Below are positions 48,240 through 59,598 of a DNA stretch of 64,000 bases, in pieces (position 1 is the stretch's first letter; each line of letters begins with the position of its first letter). The stretch is from positions 106,603,478-106,667,477 of the forward strand of contig CM066738.1 of NCBI GenBank assembly GCA_033961575.1, given 5' to 3'. A program made the position numbers and the translations under genes. The notes beneath the pieces are model-generated. The model ran no database searches, had not been told where the DNA came from, and worked only from the letters and a program-made list of their open reading frames with translations. The stretch is from Aselliscus stoliczkanus (Eukaryota > Chordata > Mammalia > Chiroptera > Hipposideridae).

Positions 48240-48755
48240 TCACCCTTTGCTTGTCTTTGGTACATGAATGTTCTCTTGAATTGTGAGGTTCAGGATTAAA
48301 TACCCAGGAGCAGCAGGATGGGCCGCTCTGGCATGTGGGTCCTTAGTTTAGAGCCGAGGAGCCAGCCAACTCAGGAAAACCTTCTTACCTCTCCCTTTAC
48401 TGCCCAAAGGGATTTAGCTCGGGGCGTGTACCAGAGGAAACTTTATATCAGGAAGACTGGTCTGCAGGGCCTGGCAGAAGTTTGTTTGCCAAGCATTTGC
48501 TCTGCTCATGTTCCTGTGGATTTGTCTCCCTCCCCTTTGCAGCCCCACACCCCTCCCTCCTTCTCCTTAGCTCAGCATGGAGTGTAAGCCTCAATTGCCT
48601 GACAGCCTTGGACTCTCGTATCATATGGGGCTCACATACATATGACATTAGTTTTTCTCCTGTTAAAGCTGTTTTATGTCAATTGAATGATTAGGCCAGC
48701 CAAAGAACCTAGAAAGGAAGAAGGGAATATTTTTCTTACCCTACAACTGTGTTAT
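48240..48755 (+). mobile_element. Solo ERV1-type LTR, plus strand
   Basis: The 3' end at 48650-48745 reads tttttctcctgttaaagctg, ttttatgtcaattgaatgat, taggccagccaaagaaccta and gaaaggaagaagggaatatt. It is the clearest copy of the ERV1 LTR 3' end in the window. The upstream GC-richer part would be U3/R. No internal retroviral sequence is attached. Confidence 0.7.
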
Positions 48756-48984
48756 TCCGGGCGTGATAAGATCTAGTCACAATACCTTTGGAGGGTTATT
48801 AGCACAAATATTGGCACAGTACACTTCCCCAGACATGCAATGAGTTCTAGTTCTCTCAAACCCCAGGTCAGTTAGTTTATCGGTTACGGCTGTGAAAATT
48901 GTGTTCCCTATCCTGTGTGAGGATGGTTGGTTTTTATCAGATGCACCCTTCTTACCTATAATTTGTTGCTTTCTGCTCTTTGTT

Positions 48985-49480
48985 GCATTGATTTCCTCAT
49001 TAACTTGACATGCATTTATTGATTGCCCTCACTGAGTGAGGTCGGATCATAGGAGCACAGAAAACGCCATCCTTCTCTCCTAGCAATGCATTCTTGTGGG
49101 TGAGCTTGTCATTTAACAAAACATTGCATGATGCATTATTCAACTCAAAATCAATTCAAATATGTCTGCCACGAGGAAATAGAGGGTGGTGGTGAGGACC
49201 TCTGATGGAGGAAATTCAAAAGTTTTTCAAGGTCTTGAACAAGTGATGTTTGAGATGCCTGTGAAAGATGGTTAAGAATTAAGTAGATGAGAATGGGAGA
49301 AAATGCATTCCAGCTAGGAGAATTCCAAGAGGCCCTAAGGCCATAAGCAGCTGGGTGATTTTTAGTAATTGAAGGGAAGCTATGGTGGCTTGTGTTGAAA
49401 AAGCTGATGAAGACGGCAGGGGCCAACTCATGTTGAGTTTTGTGGCCACAGTTAGGGCAAAGGAGGAGCAAACCTAGGAG
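48985..49480 (-). mobile_element. L2 LINE 3' region, minus strand
   Basis: The text acatgcatttattgattgcc, then gtgatgtttgagatgcctgt, gcattccagctaggagaatt, aagaggccctaaggccataa and caggggccaactcatgttga follows the antisense L2 3' UTR and end of ORF over about 500 bases. Confidence 0.75.
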
Positions 49481-49508
49481 CAGGGGAGTGAAAAGATCTG
49501 GTTTTCTC

Positions 49509-49511
<3 letters not shown>

Positions 49512-49558
<47 letters not shown>
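49512..49558. repeat. (CA)n microsatellite
   Basis: About 23 CA units. Confidence 0.98.
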
Positions 49559-49562
<4 letters not shown>

Positions 49563-50255
49563 GATTTCTACATTGGCCTAGTTCACAGATCCTTATTTGA
49601 ATTCAATGTGTCTTTATCTCTCTCTCCCAATTGTGTTTTATCAAATTTTCACCACCAATAAATCAACATTAATGGTGCTTAACAAAATAAGATTAAAAAG
49701 AGACCTTAGGCTTACCAAGAACATTTTTTTCTCTAACAAAAATGGCCTAAAATAAAAGACCAAAGGAAGATATCCAGCAACATTTTTTTTTCTATTGTAG
49801 GCAAGCTTTGCCAAACCTGCATTAAAATATGTATTTAAAGCCATTCTGGGTTATTTAAAGTCCTTTTCCCTAATGCTGGCGGATGGAGAAAGAAAGCAGA
49901 CAGTGGACTCGATGGGCCGGGCTGTGCCTACTGGTTTAGGAAGGTGGGGCTCCCTGTGACATGTTGCATGCCATTTCCACACATTCCTGTATTCCTGTGC
50001 TGCAAAAGGCTTTATCAGCCTGCTTACTGCTTTGATGAATGTGTGAGCCTAAGGAGATCTCGGCTTAGGGCTAAATTATTATCCATGTTTTCATTGAAGC
50101 TGGTGAAAAACTTCTGCCACTTTTATTGTTTTGTCTTTCTAACTTATTATTAAATGTTTCAGGGCTATGGATATAGCCTCTCCTTAATCCAGAACCCGAG
50201 AATCAGAAATGAAATTAAGGAGGCTCATGAAAGAACAGAGAATAGGTTTGTGTTC
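49559..50255. other. Non-coding DNA, unassigned
   Basis: No supported feature before the mariner terminal repeat. Confidence 0.5.
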
Positions 50256-50816
50256 GAGGTCTGACAATTAAGTTCATGAACTTGTTGCCACCATGTTGCT
50301 GACCTTTTTTGGTATCAGAGGGATTATTTATTATGAATTTGTACCAACTGGACAAACAGTTAACCAACTTTACTATGTTGAAGTGCTGAAAAGGCTGCCA
50401 TGAAAAAGTTAGAAGACCTGAAATTTTCACCAATGATTCATGGCTCTTGCATCACGACAATGTACCAGCTCACACGGCACTGTCTGTGAGGGAGTTTTTA
50501 GCCAGTAGACAAATAACTGTATTGGAACACCCTCCCTTCTCACCTGATCTCGCCCCCAATGACTTCTTTCTTTACCTGAAGATAAAAGAAATATTGAAAG
50601 GAAGACATTTTGATGACGTTCAGGACACCAAGGATAACACAATGACAGCTCTCATGGCCATTCCAGAAAAAGAGTGCCAAGATTTATTTGAAGGACAAGG
50701 CGCTGACATTAGTGCATAGCTTCCCAAGTGGAGCACTTTGAAGGTGACTGTAGTAACATTCAGCAATGAGGTATGTGGCACTTTTTCTAGGATGAGTTCA
50801 TGAACTTAATTGTCAG

Positions 50817-50822
<6 letters not shown>
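50256..50822 (+). mobile_element. Internally deleted mariner (Tc1/mariner) DNA transposon
   Basis: The left terminal repeat at about 50258-50282 reads ggtctgacaattaagttcat. The right end at about 50795-50819 is its inverted copy (tgaacttaattgtcagac). Between them are transposase pieces in plus orientation. Active mariners are about 1.3 kb, so this copy of about 570 bp has lost much of its 5' half. The right end runs straight into a TG microsatellite, and the expected TA target duplication is not visible. With no intact transposase it could only have moved in trans. Confidence 0.93.
50293..50719 (+). pseudogene. Mariner transposase remnant, frameshifted
   Basis: Two pieces lie in different frames. 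The first (50293-50403) starts MLLTFFGIRG, carries the EFVPTGQTVNQ block and ends at a stop. In active mariners the position after FF is the first catalytic Asp; here it is Gly. The second piece (50447-50719, 90 codons) keeps MHHDNVPAH, with the second Asp, and PPFSPDLAPNDFF, with the third Asp of the mariner D,D34D triad. It then truncates. The DNA-binding N-terminal half is missing. It cannot encode an active enzyme. Confidence 0.92.

Positions 50823-50864
<42 letters not shown>
50819..50864. repeat. (TG)n microsatellite at the mariner end
   Basis: About 22 TG units starting inside the last bases of the right terminal repeat. Confidence 0.97.
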
Positions 50865-50866
<2 letters not shown>

Positions 50867-52765
50867 CTAAATGAGCTCTAGGAAATAGATAGCAATATAC
50901 CAAAAGCACAAAAAGAAAGCAAAATTATAATTTTATGTTGGGGAAGAAATTTCTAGACCAAGATTGAAATTTAAAATTAGTGAAGCTTATCTTTATCACG
51001 CGCTTACCTTCCTTTTGTGCTTCCTCTCACCTCTTGCCCTACACAGGCCAACCCACAGGGACTTGGTTTTCCCTCCATAATTGGCCCGACTCCAACCCCC
51101 ATCCTGTCCTTTTCTCCAAAATCATGTTCCATTTTTCAACAGTTGCTCATTATTTCTCTCATTTTTTCCACCCCAAAACAACATAACTCTTTTCCCCTAG
51201 GAATTTGGCAACTTGATAACTGATAAAAACAATACAATTTAATTAAAGGTAGGTGCAATTTTCAGACAGTGTGGGAGAAGTATATTTGTTTAGGCAATGG
51301 AATTATCTTTGCAATGTTTTGATTTTTCTCTTTGAATTTAGTATTTAGCATGCCTGACTATTGTGAGCCCAGGTAAAACATTTAATATTGGTATCATTTT
51401 TTTAGATGACAGAATTAAAAGATGGCTCCTAAAATGTCTTCCAACTCCTGTATTTTTTCATTTTTGCTGGGAAATTCTATTCTTCCATGCTCCCTTAGAG
51501 AACTCTGTTGTCTTAGGTCTCTCTGTGCATACTGTTTCCCCCCCAAAATTGCATATGTGTGGGTGTGGAGTATGTGTGTGTTTTGTAAAGTGGAGTCCTG
51601 GATGTATGATGGAGTTGGGATTACATGGCTTAAAATACCTTCCAAATTAGACATTGTATGATTTATTTATTTAGCATTATTTCAACTTTTTAGAATTATA
51701 AATATGGGATATTTTGTAAGTTGACTACGTTTTTGCAGACCATTTTTTTCCTGCTTCTTTAGAATATCACACTTCAGAATTTGTACCCGTCATGTCTCCT
51801 TGCTTTCTTTTTATTAGCCACTATATTTAAAATTTCACATTTTAGTGCTTTGGAAACATAGTACATGATTTTAGTTTAGTGATAACATGATTTGCAATAT
51901 TGTTTTTTTATCCCTCAAAATATATGTTGTGGTACATATAAGATATAATCTTGAGCAAATAGTAAATCTTTAAAAATGAATAATTCTAAACAGTCAGGAC
52001 ATATATTTCTGCATGGCTGAAAGTTTATTCCTTTAAGAAGAAAACCCATTTATGTTAATAACTTGAACAGTGTCATTGTAAAAATGTTATATGTTTTTCT
52101 GCTCTCATAAGTATTATAAAAATATAATTATGTGTCTTCTTAATAATCTAAATAATCACGGGTGATCCTTATAGGTATCAATTATGAACCCACATAAAGG
52201 TTCATTGTACAGCTATCATGACGTATGGCTCTATATTACTGTAGCTCTTAAACTTGCTGTTTTAGGATTTCTGCTTTTAAAAATTAATATGATGCAAGCT
52301 ATTGTATTGCACAAATGTTGGCACACATCTCTGTATTCGCCCATCTCCACAATTTTAATTTAATATTGTACAGTTCTGTTAATTCAGAAACCATTTAACC
52401 AAACTATCTTAAATTATGTTTCACATAAGAGCAAATAATAGAAAGAGCCTTTGAGGCTCTTTCATAGCAGTATAATTAAACTTCTGTCTAGGTATTTTGT
52501 GACATAGCTTTGAGAAGTTTTTGTTCTACATTTTTTCTTAAATTTTCAGTTTAATGACAGAGTTGCCATTGGGCGAGTTGCTATAGAGCTTATTTTGAAA
52601 AAGGTGAAATAAGATCACATTACCCTTTAAGGAACAGTAAGAGAAAAATGTTACAATTTAAGCTAAACATGATCCTACACAACCCATTCACCTATTGTTT
52701 TCCCTGAGAAACCTGAAAACAGGTATACTTGGCTATAATTGTATCGGTTGGCATCCCCTGGTGTA
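50865..52765. other. AT-rich non-coding DNA
   Basis: No assignable element. The opposed frames of 79-95 codons at 51363-51661 lie on both strands and show no motif. Confidence 0.5.
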
Positions 52766-52767
52766 AT

Positions 52768-52845
52768 AGCTCGCTAGGTCTGCCCTAACAAAATAACACA
52801 GACAGACTGAGCAGCTTAAGCAACAGAAATTCAGTCTATTACAGC
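52768..52845 (-). mobile_element. MLT1-type LTR end fragment, minus strand
   Basis: The order gctcgctaggtctgccctaa, caaaataacacagacagact and aagcaacagaaattcagtct matches the antisense 3' end of MLT1 (gctgccataacaaaatacca...). Only the terminal 75 bases are clear. Confidence 0.65.
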
Positions 52846-53199
52846 AGGTAAACACACAGGAAGTCTTTAATACTCAGTTCCATCAACTCAGTGTCCCAGA
52901 ATAAAACTTCAGAAAATAGTGGCTCTATATACCAAGTAAAAACCTTTTTAAAGTGCACTTCTGAAATATTCTTCTTAATCATAGTTAGATTAATTTGATT
53001 GTAAGATTCATTTAGATTGCATTGATTAAGAGAAAAGAGGTCTTTATATTACTCCACTGAATCACACAGAATTGTTTTTGGTGGAGGGTGAGGGATGGGG
53101 TTCTAGAATGATAGAGTATTAGCTTACAACAGGCCCTTTCCCAAGGAGTAACAGTGTTTCTTCAACTTCAGGTGCTTGAGTTTCTTCATTAAGAGGGTT

Positions 53200-53605
53200 T
53201 TACTGCTGTAAATGCAAGTTGGTTTAGGGCCAGCTTTTGACATTTACCTTTGCGTTCCTTTTCCTGAAAAGGTAGGGTTTATTTCTCCATCCCTGGGATT
53301 TGGGCTCAACAAGGTTAACTTGCTTTGGCCCATAGAGTGAGACAGAGATTTTGATGGCCCAGCTCTTAACAGCTGGGGCCTGAAGGATTTGTGTGTTTTT
53401 ATTATTTTACTATAATACCTTCTGCCACTTTCAAAAGCAGGACACGTAGAGTCTAGCCCTGGTTCCAGGAAGAGGGTGAGATACCCAGGGAGCAGAGCCA
53501 CCCCAGGCAAGACAGGGCCGAGTCGAGACCATGTGAGGCTCAGACAGACTCACAGGCCCTTCTGAGATCTGCAGACACCAGCAACAACCTGCAGGTGCCT
53601 GAGAA
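53200..53605 (+). mobile_element. MaLR/ERVL-type LTR, left part, plus strand
   Basis: The segment ends gcaggtgcctgagaaatgaa, and the piece after the SINE continues in the pattern of MaLR LTR 3' ends (agaaataaa...tttgaagccacta...). Internal phrases such as ggcctgaaggatttgtgtgt and gagccaccccaggcaagaca fit an LTR. I cannot name the subfamily. Confidence 0.55.
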
Positions 53606-53848
53606 ATGAACACATTATTATTAGTAGTAGTATTAGTATTAATATTAATATTATTTTTATTATTAGGGAACAGCCATGGTCATTGGTTACACATTGCTTT
53701 CATGCTACAATGGCATAGTTGAGGTTTTTTTTAAGGGAGGGTGCAGCTCACCGTGGCCCATGTGGGGATCGAACTGACAACCTTGGTGTTATCAGCACCA
53801 CACTCTAACCCACTGAGTTAACCAGTCACCCCCGAACACTTATTATTT
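53605..53848 (-). mobile_element. tRNA-Ile-like SINE inserted in the LTR, minus strand
   Basis: Read on the minus strand, the head (about 53833 down to 53740) is gactggttaactcagtgggt, then tagagtgtggtgctgataac, accaaggttgtcagttcgat and ccccacatgggcc. It has clear A and B boxes and an anticodon-loop region like tRNA-Ile (ctgataac). An unrelated body of about 90 bp and a TAA-rich tail (53620-53665) follow. The phrase gaacac(a)ttattatt occurs on both sides (about 53605-53619 and 53834-53848), fitting a target duplication. Confidence 0.85.
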
Positions 53849-53905
53849 GACGCTACTACACTTTGTAACAGTTTGTTTTGCAGCAGTAGCCGCCTGATGC
53901 AAAGG
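53834..53905 (+). mobile_element. MaLR/ERVL-type LTR, right part, plus strand
   Basis: After the SINE the LTR resumes: gaacacttattatttgacgc, tactacactttgtaacagtt, tgttttgcagcagtagccgc and ctgatgc. This is a typical MaLR-like 3' terminus. Confidence 0.6.
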
Positions 53906-54925
53906 CAAGGGTGGGGACCAGGTATTCCGATTATGAAGACATGCCCCACCTGTGCACCAGTACCCCCAGGAGAGAAACCGAGTGACTCCCATCTGTGAAA
54001 GAGGGGTAGGAAGGAGCGGAGGGCCTCCTGGGTAATTAGCGGTTCACACTCCAATGCTGTCAGATATCTAACTAGCAGTTTGCACAGAGCCATCTCAGCT
54101 TAGGATTCCGTTACTGAGATTTTTCAGAACAAAGGGCACTAAAGTAACTCAAGTACCTCAAAGCTCAGGCCAGCCTCCAAAGAGAAAAAATGTATATTTT
54201 TCTCTGTTGGTCCCAGTACCTAACTCGCTTGCCAGTAATCATGTGAGCTTAAGAAGATACATAGCTTGAGTGGTGTGCAAATGTAATGCAACAAAGAAAT
54301 AGCGATGAGTTTGATCAGGTGAAGTGTCTGGCAACCAAGAGCCCCTGTGGGCTGCTCTGTGCTGTCAGGAAAGCTAACGACATAGGAATGGCCTGTGGGT
54401 TCCCCAACAGAGCGCCAGCACCAGCCTCAGAATCTCAGAACTGTCCCCACCCCACCCACTGACACCTTGCTTATTGTATGCCTTTCGCCTTAAAGGGCCT
54501 TTCAAAGGGAGTATTAATTAAGACTCTCATGTTGAGAGCCTCCGAGTTGGAAAAGAGAGGAGTGACGTGCCCATTATTATCATGGCCATTTTAGGGGCCA
54601 CATGACACAGGACCCTTCTACCCATTTTCTGCTCTGCGGGTTCAGAAATTTTATGGAGTACGGATTGATTTGGTTTCCTCAAATGCCCTGTGATTCCATT
54701 CACACAAAGCAGATATATGCCAGAACCATAAATGGATTAAAGTACAATGGAGACATAGCTGCCAAGCCAACTGGAATTAATCACATCAATGGTCTATTCA
54801 TTTTTGTCCAGTCGGGAAATATACATGGGAAACCAAAGTAAGATACAAAGATCACATGATTAATATAAAATGCAGCTAATACAGTAAATGCTCACTAGTG
54901 CCGTTCAGTGTTTTCATGCTCCATC
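53906..54925. other. Non-coding DNA, unassigned
   Basis: Moderate GC with no recognised repeat. The 91-codon minus frame at 53818-54093 overlaps the LTR and SINE and is not a gene. Confidence 0.45.
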
Positions 54926-54929
54926 TATA

Positions 54930-55095
54930 TTCATCTAACCAATCCCCATGTCAACGCTGTGATACAGGGAGGATTATTATCCCCCAAAATGAGGAAGTTA
55001 AGGTGTAGTCTGGTTAAATGTCCTAAGTCACAGAGCCAGCAAGTGGCAGAGCTAGGGTTTGAACCTGTGAGTCGGATTCCAGAATCTGTACTTAT
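54930..55095 (-). mobile_element. MIR SINE, minus strand
   Basis: A clear antisense MIR: aaaatgaggaagttaaggtg, tggttaaatgtcctaagtca, cagagccagcaagtggcaga and gctagggtttgaacctgtga. It includes the core and the tRNA-like 5' end. Confidence 0.9.
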
Positions 55096-55269
55096 CACCA
55101 CTCTTTATTAAGCGTTAGTTGATACAGAGGGTTGTTTAATTGGATTGCGCCAATTATTTTTCATAGCTCTTCATCTCCACCAAAGTCATGAATGTTGCGG
55201 CAAAAAGTGCTCATTGCTGAGTCACTGTCCATTCTGTCTTATTAAGAAAACCAAGCTTGCTCTGGGGCA

Positions 55270-55600
55270 ACGATGTGCCCGAAAGAAACACTCTGTTCCC
55301 AGCTTCTCTTACAACATGGTGGCCACATGACACCCTTTGACCAATGAGAATTTAATCTACGTGCTGGGGACATTTTTCAGAAAGTTTTGTTAGCCTCATT
55401 AGCTTCCTTGGTTTGTTATTCTCCTTTTCTTCCTACATGAAATGTGGAGGTAAAACTCAAGACAGAGGAGCCATCTTAAGAAAATCAGGATTAAAAACCA
55501 CATGGTAAGGATGACATAGCAAGGGAGAAATGATGCCGAGGCCTATCCTATTTTCTTCTGGACCCTTATGTAAAAAATTAGGTGACACTCAACTTAGTGA
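55270..55600 (+). mobile_element. Possible old LTR, plus strand
   Basis: The series ccaatgagaatttaatctac, ttttcagaaagttttgttag, cttcctacatgaaatgtgga, gaggagccatcttaagaaaa and ggtaaggatgacatagcaag matches the layout of an ancient ERVL-type LTR (accaatgagatgtaagtgg...gccatcttg...ctaaggatggc). Tentative, with uncertain limits. Confidence 0.4.
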
Positions 55601-56095
55601 TGTCTATAGACAGATAATGTGGGTCCGCCTCACTTGACTATGAAGTTAGAACTGTCTGCTTGTTGTATGATCTTCGTTTCCTCAGAGCCCAATACAGTGC
55701 TAGGCTAAAAGTAATTCCCCAGCAGCATTTTGAGCTTGTGAATAAATGCATGAGCCTGAATGGAGACTGTCACCGATATTGTGGTCAGTGGGAAGGGACA
55801 TGTCTTCTGCAGATAATTGGATCTTTTGCAAGATCAGCAGCTGTCACCTTTAGGAACCACTGCCACTGAAAGAACAATAAAGAAGGACTGTTGGCAATAA
55901 GTGTCCCATACAGAGGGGCTGCCGATGGGGATTTTAGTGGGGGTATCATTTAGTGTCAGGCTGTGCAGTGTTATTATTTGGATTTTCCAGGCAACTCCAT
56001 AATGTCCAAAGCAGTCGCCTTTGTCATTTGAAGGGAGAGCACAGGTATTTTATCCTTCAGCATATTTCATACTAACATGCTAACGAGTAAGGAGA
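55601..56095. other. Non-coding DNA, unassigned
   Basis: The 69-codon plus frame at 55660-55869 is unrecognised. Nothing else is seen. Confidence 0.45.
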
Positions 56096-56097
56096 AC

Positions 56098-56275
56098 CAC
56101 GCTTGTTTTGTGTCTACTGTGCTTCAGGCACTTTTCTTGCATCTGTTTCATTTAATTCTCTTAGAGCAGATTGTACCCTTTTCAGTTTATTGATTCGGAA
56201 CTTGAAGCCCCAGGGTCAAGGTCATACACTCAGTAGCAGGAGTATCTTGGTGTCAGACCCTCACTTTATGGGGAA
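56098..56275 (-). mobile_element. MIR SINE, minus strand
   Basis: The phrases actgtgcttcaggcactttt, catctgtttcatttaattct and ttcggaacttgaagccccag, then gtcatacactcagtagcagg, match antisense MIR from its 3' end to past the core. Confidence 0.75.
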
Positions 56276-57675
56276 GTCCACAGCCTACACCAGTTTGTCT
56301 CAGCCCTCACAGTTTCTCAGGGGGTGGCCTGTTGGGGTGGGAGGACCTCACACCACAGACATGGACTCAGGGCAACGCAAAGATGCACCCTAGAGACATG
56401 TTGATGCTCGCTCTGTTTGAAGTAAGGGGCAGAGGCTCCATGCAACGATGACTGCGTTGGTTCATCCTTGTGCAGTGACCCTGGTGTGGTCCAGATGTCA
56501 CGAGCTACTTTGGAAGAAATGTTAGATTGGAAGGACCAATACGCTCCATCCAACAAAGCACAGTGTTTCTTCACATAGAGGCTAATCGAGAATGGTTGTA
56601 ATTTTTTATCAGAGAAGCACCAGAATGATTCCCTACTATTTGTTTTCCATCTTTTAATTTGATCACAGGCATTGCTGATTCTCTGACTTTACTGTGTGGT
56701 TTGTCACGGGAACCCACATTCCACACCTAGGAGGCCGTTGGACTCCTAAGGCCCATTCTCACTTATATTCTGCTTCTGGTGAACGGATTCTCGTCTAGCT
56801 TGGTTGTTTCTAGAATCTTGATTAATTATCGTGCATGTGCCTAATACATATGACCTGTTGTGGGCCTATTCTCCACCTCCTGACAGGTGCCCAGGGTGCT
56901 GTTACCTGCTGACTGGTTCCCCAGTCACACCGTTTGCTTGTCTCTCCCAGTCCACCTGCTCTGAGGTTCTCCATTGCTCTGCTCGGTCACCCTGTCAAGC
57001 CATCATTTCCCTTGTATTAAACTTGCCCAGATAATTAAGCACCAAACCCACACATGTGGCAAAAATAATAAAGGTTAGGACATCAAACCATCGCAGCGTT
57101 CGATAATGGCGGCGTCTCAAAGTACTGCTCTAAAGGGAATCTCTGCTTTTGTTTATGTCACGCTCCCTGTTTCCACATCACAAAGAGACAGAAGCATGAA
57201 GTAAATTGAAAACTCCATTAAAGAAACACAGCACCTGAGGGAAAACCATGGCTTTGAAAGAACAGAGAAAAGGCCATTGAAGTCCATCTTGCTGACCCCT
57301 TTTAGATGATCGGTGTTGCACTTTATTTGAGGACTGTCTTGAGGGTACAAAAGAACCATACACTTTGCAAAGTGACTGTGGGAATCTGCGGGTATGAAAT
57401 CAGGCATCAAACCAAACAGGGTTACCAAATGAAAGCACAGACAGAAAAGGAGATCTAATATAACAGGGAGCCTCCTGAAAGGACGTTGGAAATAATTGAG
57501 GCTTAGTGGAAGGGAAAAAAAGTAGTGCCTCAGAAAGAATGCGTTATGCTGATACAAATAATACCCAATTTAATTTTTTTTAAATTGCTAAATAGAATAA
57601 AATGTGTTGGTGTTGTCAACTAGCAGGTTAGAGATATGTGAATGGGGAGAAGAAGGAGTCCGTTGAGCTTTCATA
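56276..57675. other. Non-coding DNA, unassigned
   Basis: Mixed composition. A small CpG-containing patch at 57090-57118 includes ataatggcggcgtctc, but no CpG island surrounds it. The 134-codon minus frame at 57153-57557 has no recognisable domain; its composition (Leu, Phe, Ser rich) is what A-rich DNA gives in reverse. Confidence 0.4.
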
Positions 57676-57805
57676 AAAAGTTTATTGCTAAGGCCAGCCA
57701 AGTGGCGTGGCGGTTAAGTGCTGGCTTGGGACGCCAGCAGCCCCGGTTCGGGTCCCACATATGAGGGCCAGTGACACTGCCCTTAAAAAAAAAAAGTTTA
57801 TTGCT
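57676..57805 (+). mobile_element. Short tRNA-derived SINE with perfect target duplication
   Basis: The body (about 57690-57791) starts aaggccagccaagtggcgtg, has the B-box-like ggttcgggtcc and gagggccagtgacactgccc, and a short A tail. The 14-base sequence aaaagtttattgct flanks it exactly (57676-57689, 57792-57805). The duplication starts with AAAA, as expected for L1 endonuclease cleavage at TT/AAAA. Confidence 0.95.
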
Positions 57806-58380
57806 CATTTAGCATCACATTAAAGGCACTGAGAGGCACTGAAAGGAAGAAAAGGGAAAGTGTTACTAGATGACACAAGTTTGAAAATGGTTTCTAGAAA
57901 GTTCCTCATTTTTTTTTAATGGAAAGGTGTTGCTCGCTTAGTGGAAACCCAAGTTTCCTGAGAAAGTTCATTGAAATTATACATATGGAAAACATATTTT
58001 TGTGAATAATGCGCATCTCCTTTCATGATATTCATGCCAAAATTCATCACAACCAGAAAAAAATGGGCTGACTTCTGTGTATTTCACAACAGGCTACATT
58101 TGCAAGTCACATTTTCATGGCCCTATTCTTAGAAGAACAGCATTTCTCTTCAACAAATACTACCTGGCAGAAATGTTTTTAGAACCTTAATTTAAGAGGT
58201 GTAGTTGGATAAAGGCACATTCAGGTTAAGTGACAATAAGAAAACAATTCTGGGTAGATTAGGAAGTGAAATCTCAAATTCTTGGCTTCTAGCCCAGTTT
58301 TTGAAGGCTTATATGCTTTTTAGAAAAAAATTAAAGAAACCTAATTTAAAAAGGTATTATATTTTTAAAAAATACCCTTG
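57806..58380. other. Non-coding DNA, unassigned
   Basis: AT-rich; no supported feature. Confidence 0.5.
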
Positions 58381-58381
58381 G

Positions 58382-58500
58382 GCTGAAAACCAGGACTATA
58401 ATTCTGGGTTTGGCATTAACTAGGGGTGTGACCTTGAACAGGTTACCTGTCTTCTTGTTTCTGAGAGTGCAGTAGGGTCACCTCTGAACATCCTGTGAGT
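58382..58500 (+). mobile_element. MIR SINE 5' part, plus strand
   Basis: The order aattctgggtttggcattaa, ctaggggtgtgaccttgaac and aggttacctgtcttcttgtt follows the MIR 5' half and core. Confidence 0.8.
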
Positions 58501-59554
58501 TGAGAATGGTTCCTTGCTTTCCATTCCCACTGGGCCTGTCAACTTCATTTCTGGGTTGCTATTAATATCCTTATTTAATAGCTTTTTCTTTGCAATTCTT
58601 TTCCCTCGACTCTTCAGTCCAATTAAATTTCTGTCTATCCCAAATAGTGGTGCCACATTCAACTCTTCCAGTATGATTTTTATTGTATACTTTCCTTATT
58701 ACACAAACATTTCATAACCTCCCATTCCCAAGTGTTGAAAACCAAAGGATATCAACCTTACATTTAAATAACACTTCCCCACTGTTCTTATATTTCATCA
58801 TTCCTACACATGAACACGCTTAGTGTCTGCTTTTTCCCTTTACTCCTTTGCCTCTTTAGTATATAATTAAAATTCTTGATAAGTCATCAGCAATCTTAAC
58901 CTCCTATCAAATTTCCCCTTTATTTTCTTTGTTTTTCTAGCCAAGTCTTCTCTATCTCTCAATACCTGGTTAAAAACTCGCATAAGTGTCAACTTCCCAT
59001 CATGCTGATGATTTTCTGAGCTCCTAGAGCAATTTTCTTTTGTGTATCTATTTCATTCAAAGGCTTACTCATGTTTTACTTTGTTGATATTATTTTATTG
59101 CTATTCAGATTCCTTGCCATTGAATCAATGTTCCGCTTTTCAAAACCTTTTGGAAATAATTTACTTCATTAAGCTAAACTTTCTGTCTAAACTAGCTATT
59201 CCCTTCTTTTTTGACTTAACTTTTTCCTTATTTTATTCAGTATGGATAGAAATATTTCTAAAATAGATAATAGATTTCTATGAATCTCAAAATAAAAAAT
59301 GATGATTGATTAGTTTCCTTGTTGGTTTAGTATAATTACTACTGACATAAGTTTTTCTAGTATTATAGGGTTACCCTAAGAGGTTGCCTAAAATTGTAAT
59401 GTTTGATGAGAAATATTTATCTGCCATGTAATTTTATTTCTGTTCCATTATAAGTTTTTATGAGCAGTTTGCCTTCTTATAGCAATGTTTGTCATCACCA
59501 TTAATTTCCAAAAAATCTGATAATCAGATAGCCATACTTATTAAATGTTTGCAC

Positions 59555-59558
<4 letters not shown>
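58501..59558. other. AT-rich non-coding DNA
   Basis: No assignable element. Part of 58740-59000 has a pyrimidine-rich, L2-like character without diagnostic phrases. Confidence 0.4.

Positions 59559-59597
<39 letters not shown>
59559..59597. repeat. (GT)n microsatellite
   Basis: About 19 GT units followed by a short TA run. Confidence 0.97.

Positions 59598-59598
<1 letters not shown>

Noticed and set aside
49151..49555. 134-codon minus-strand frame starting with a Cys-Val repeat
   Set aside because: Starts inside the CA microsatellite and continues through an L2 fragment.
57090..57118. ATGGCGGCG-like start in a CpG patch, possible promoter or first exon
   Set aside because: Only about 30 bases long, no CpG island around it and a frame that closes quickly.
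57153..57557. 134-codon minus-strand frame
   Set aside because: Leu/Phe/Ser-rich composition as expected from reversed A-rich DNA. No motif, no splice context and no Kozak-like start.
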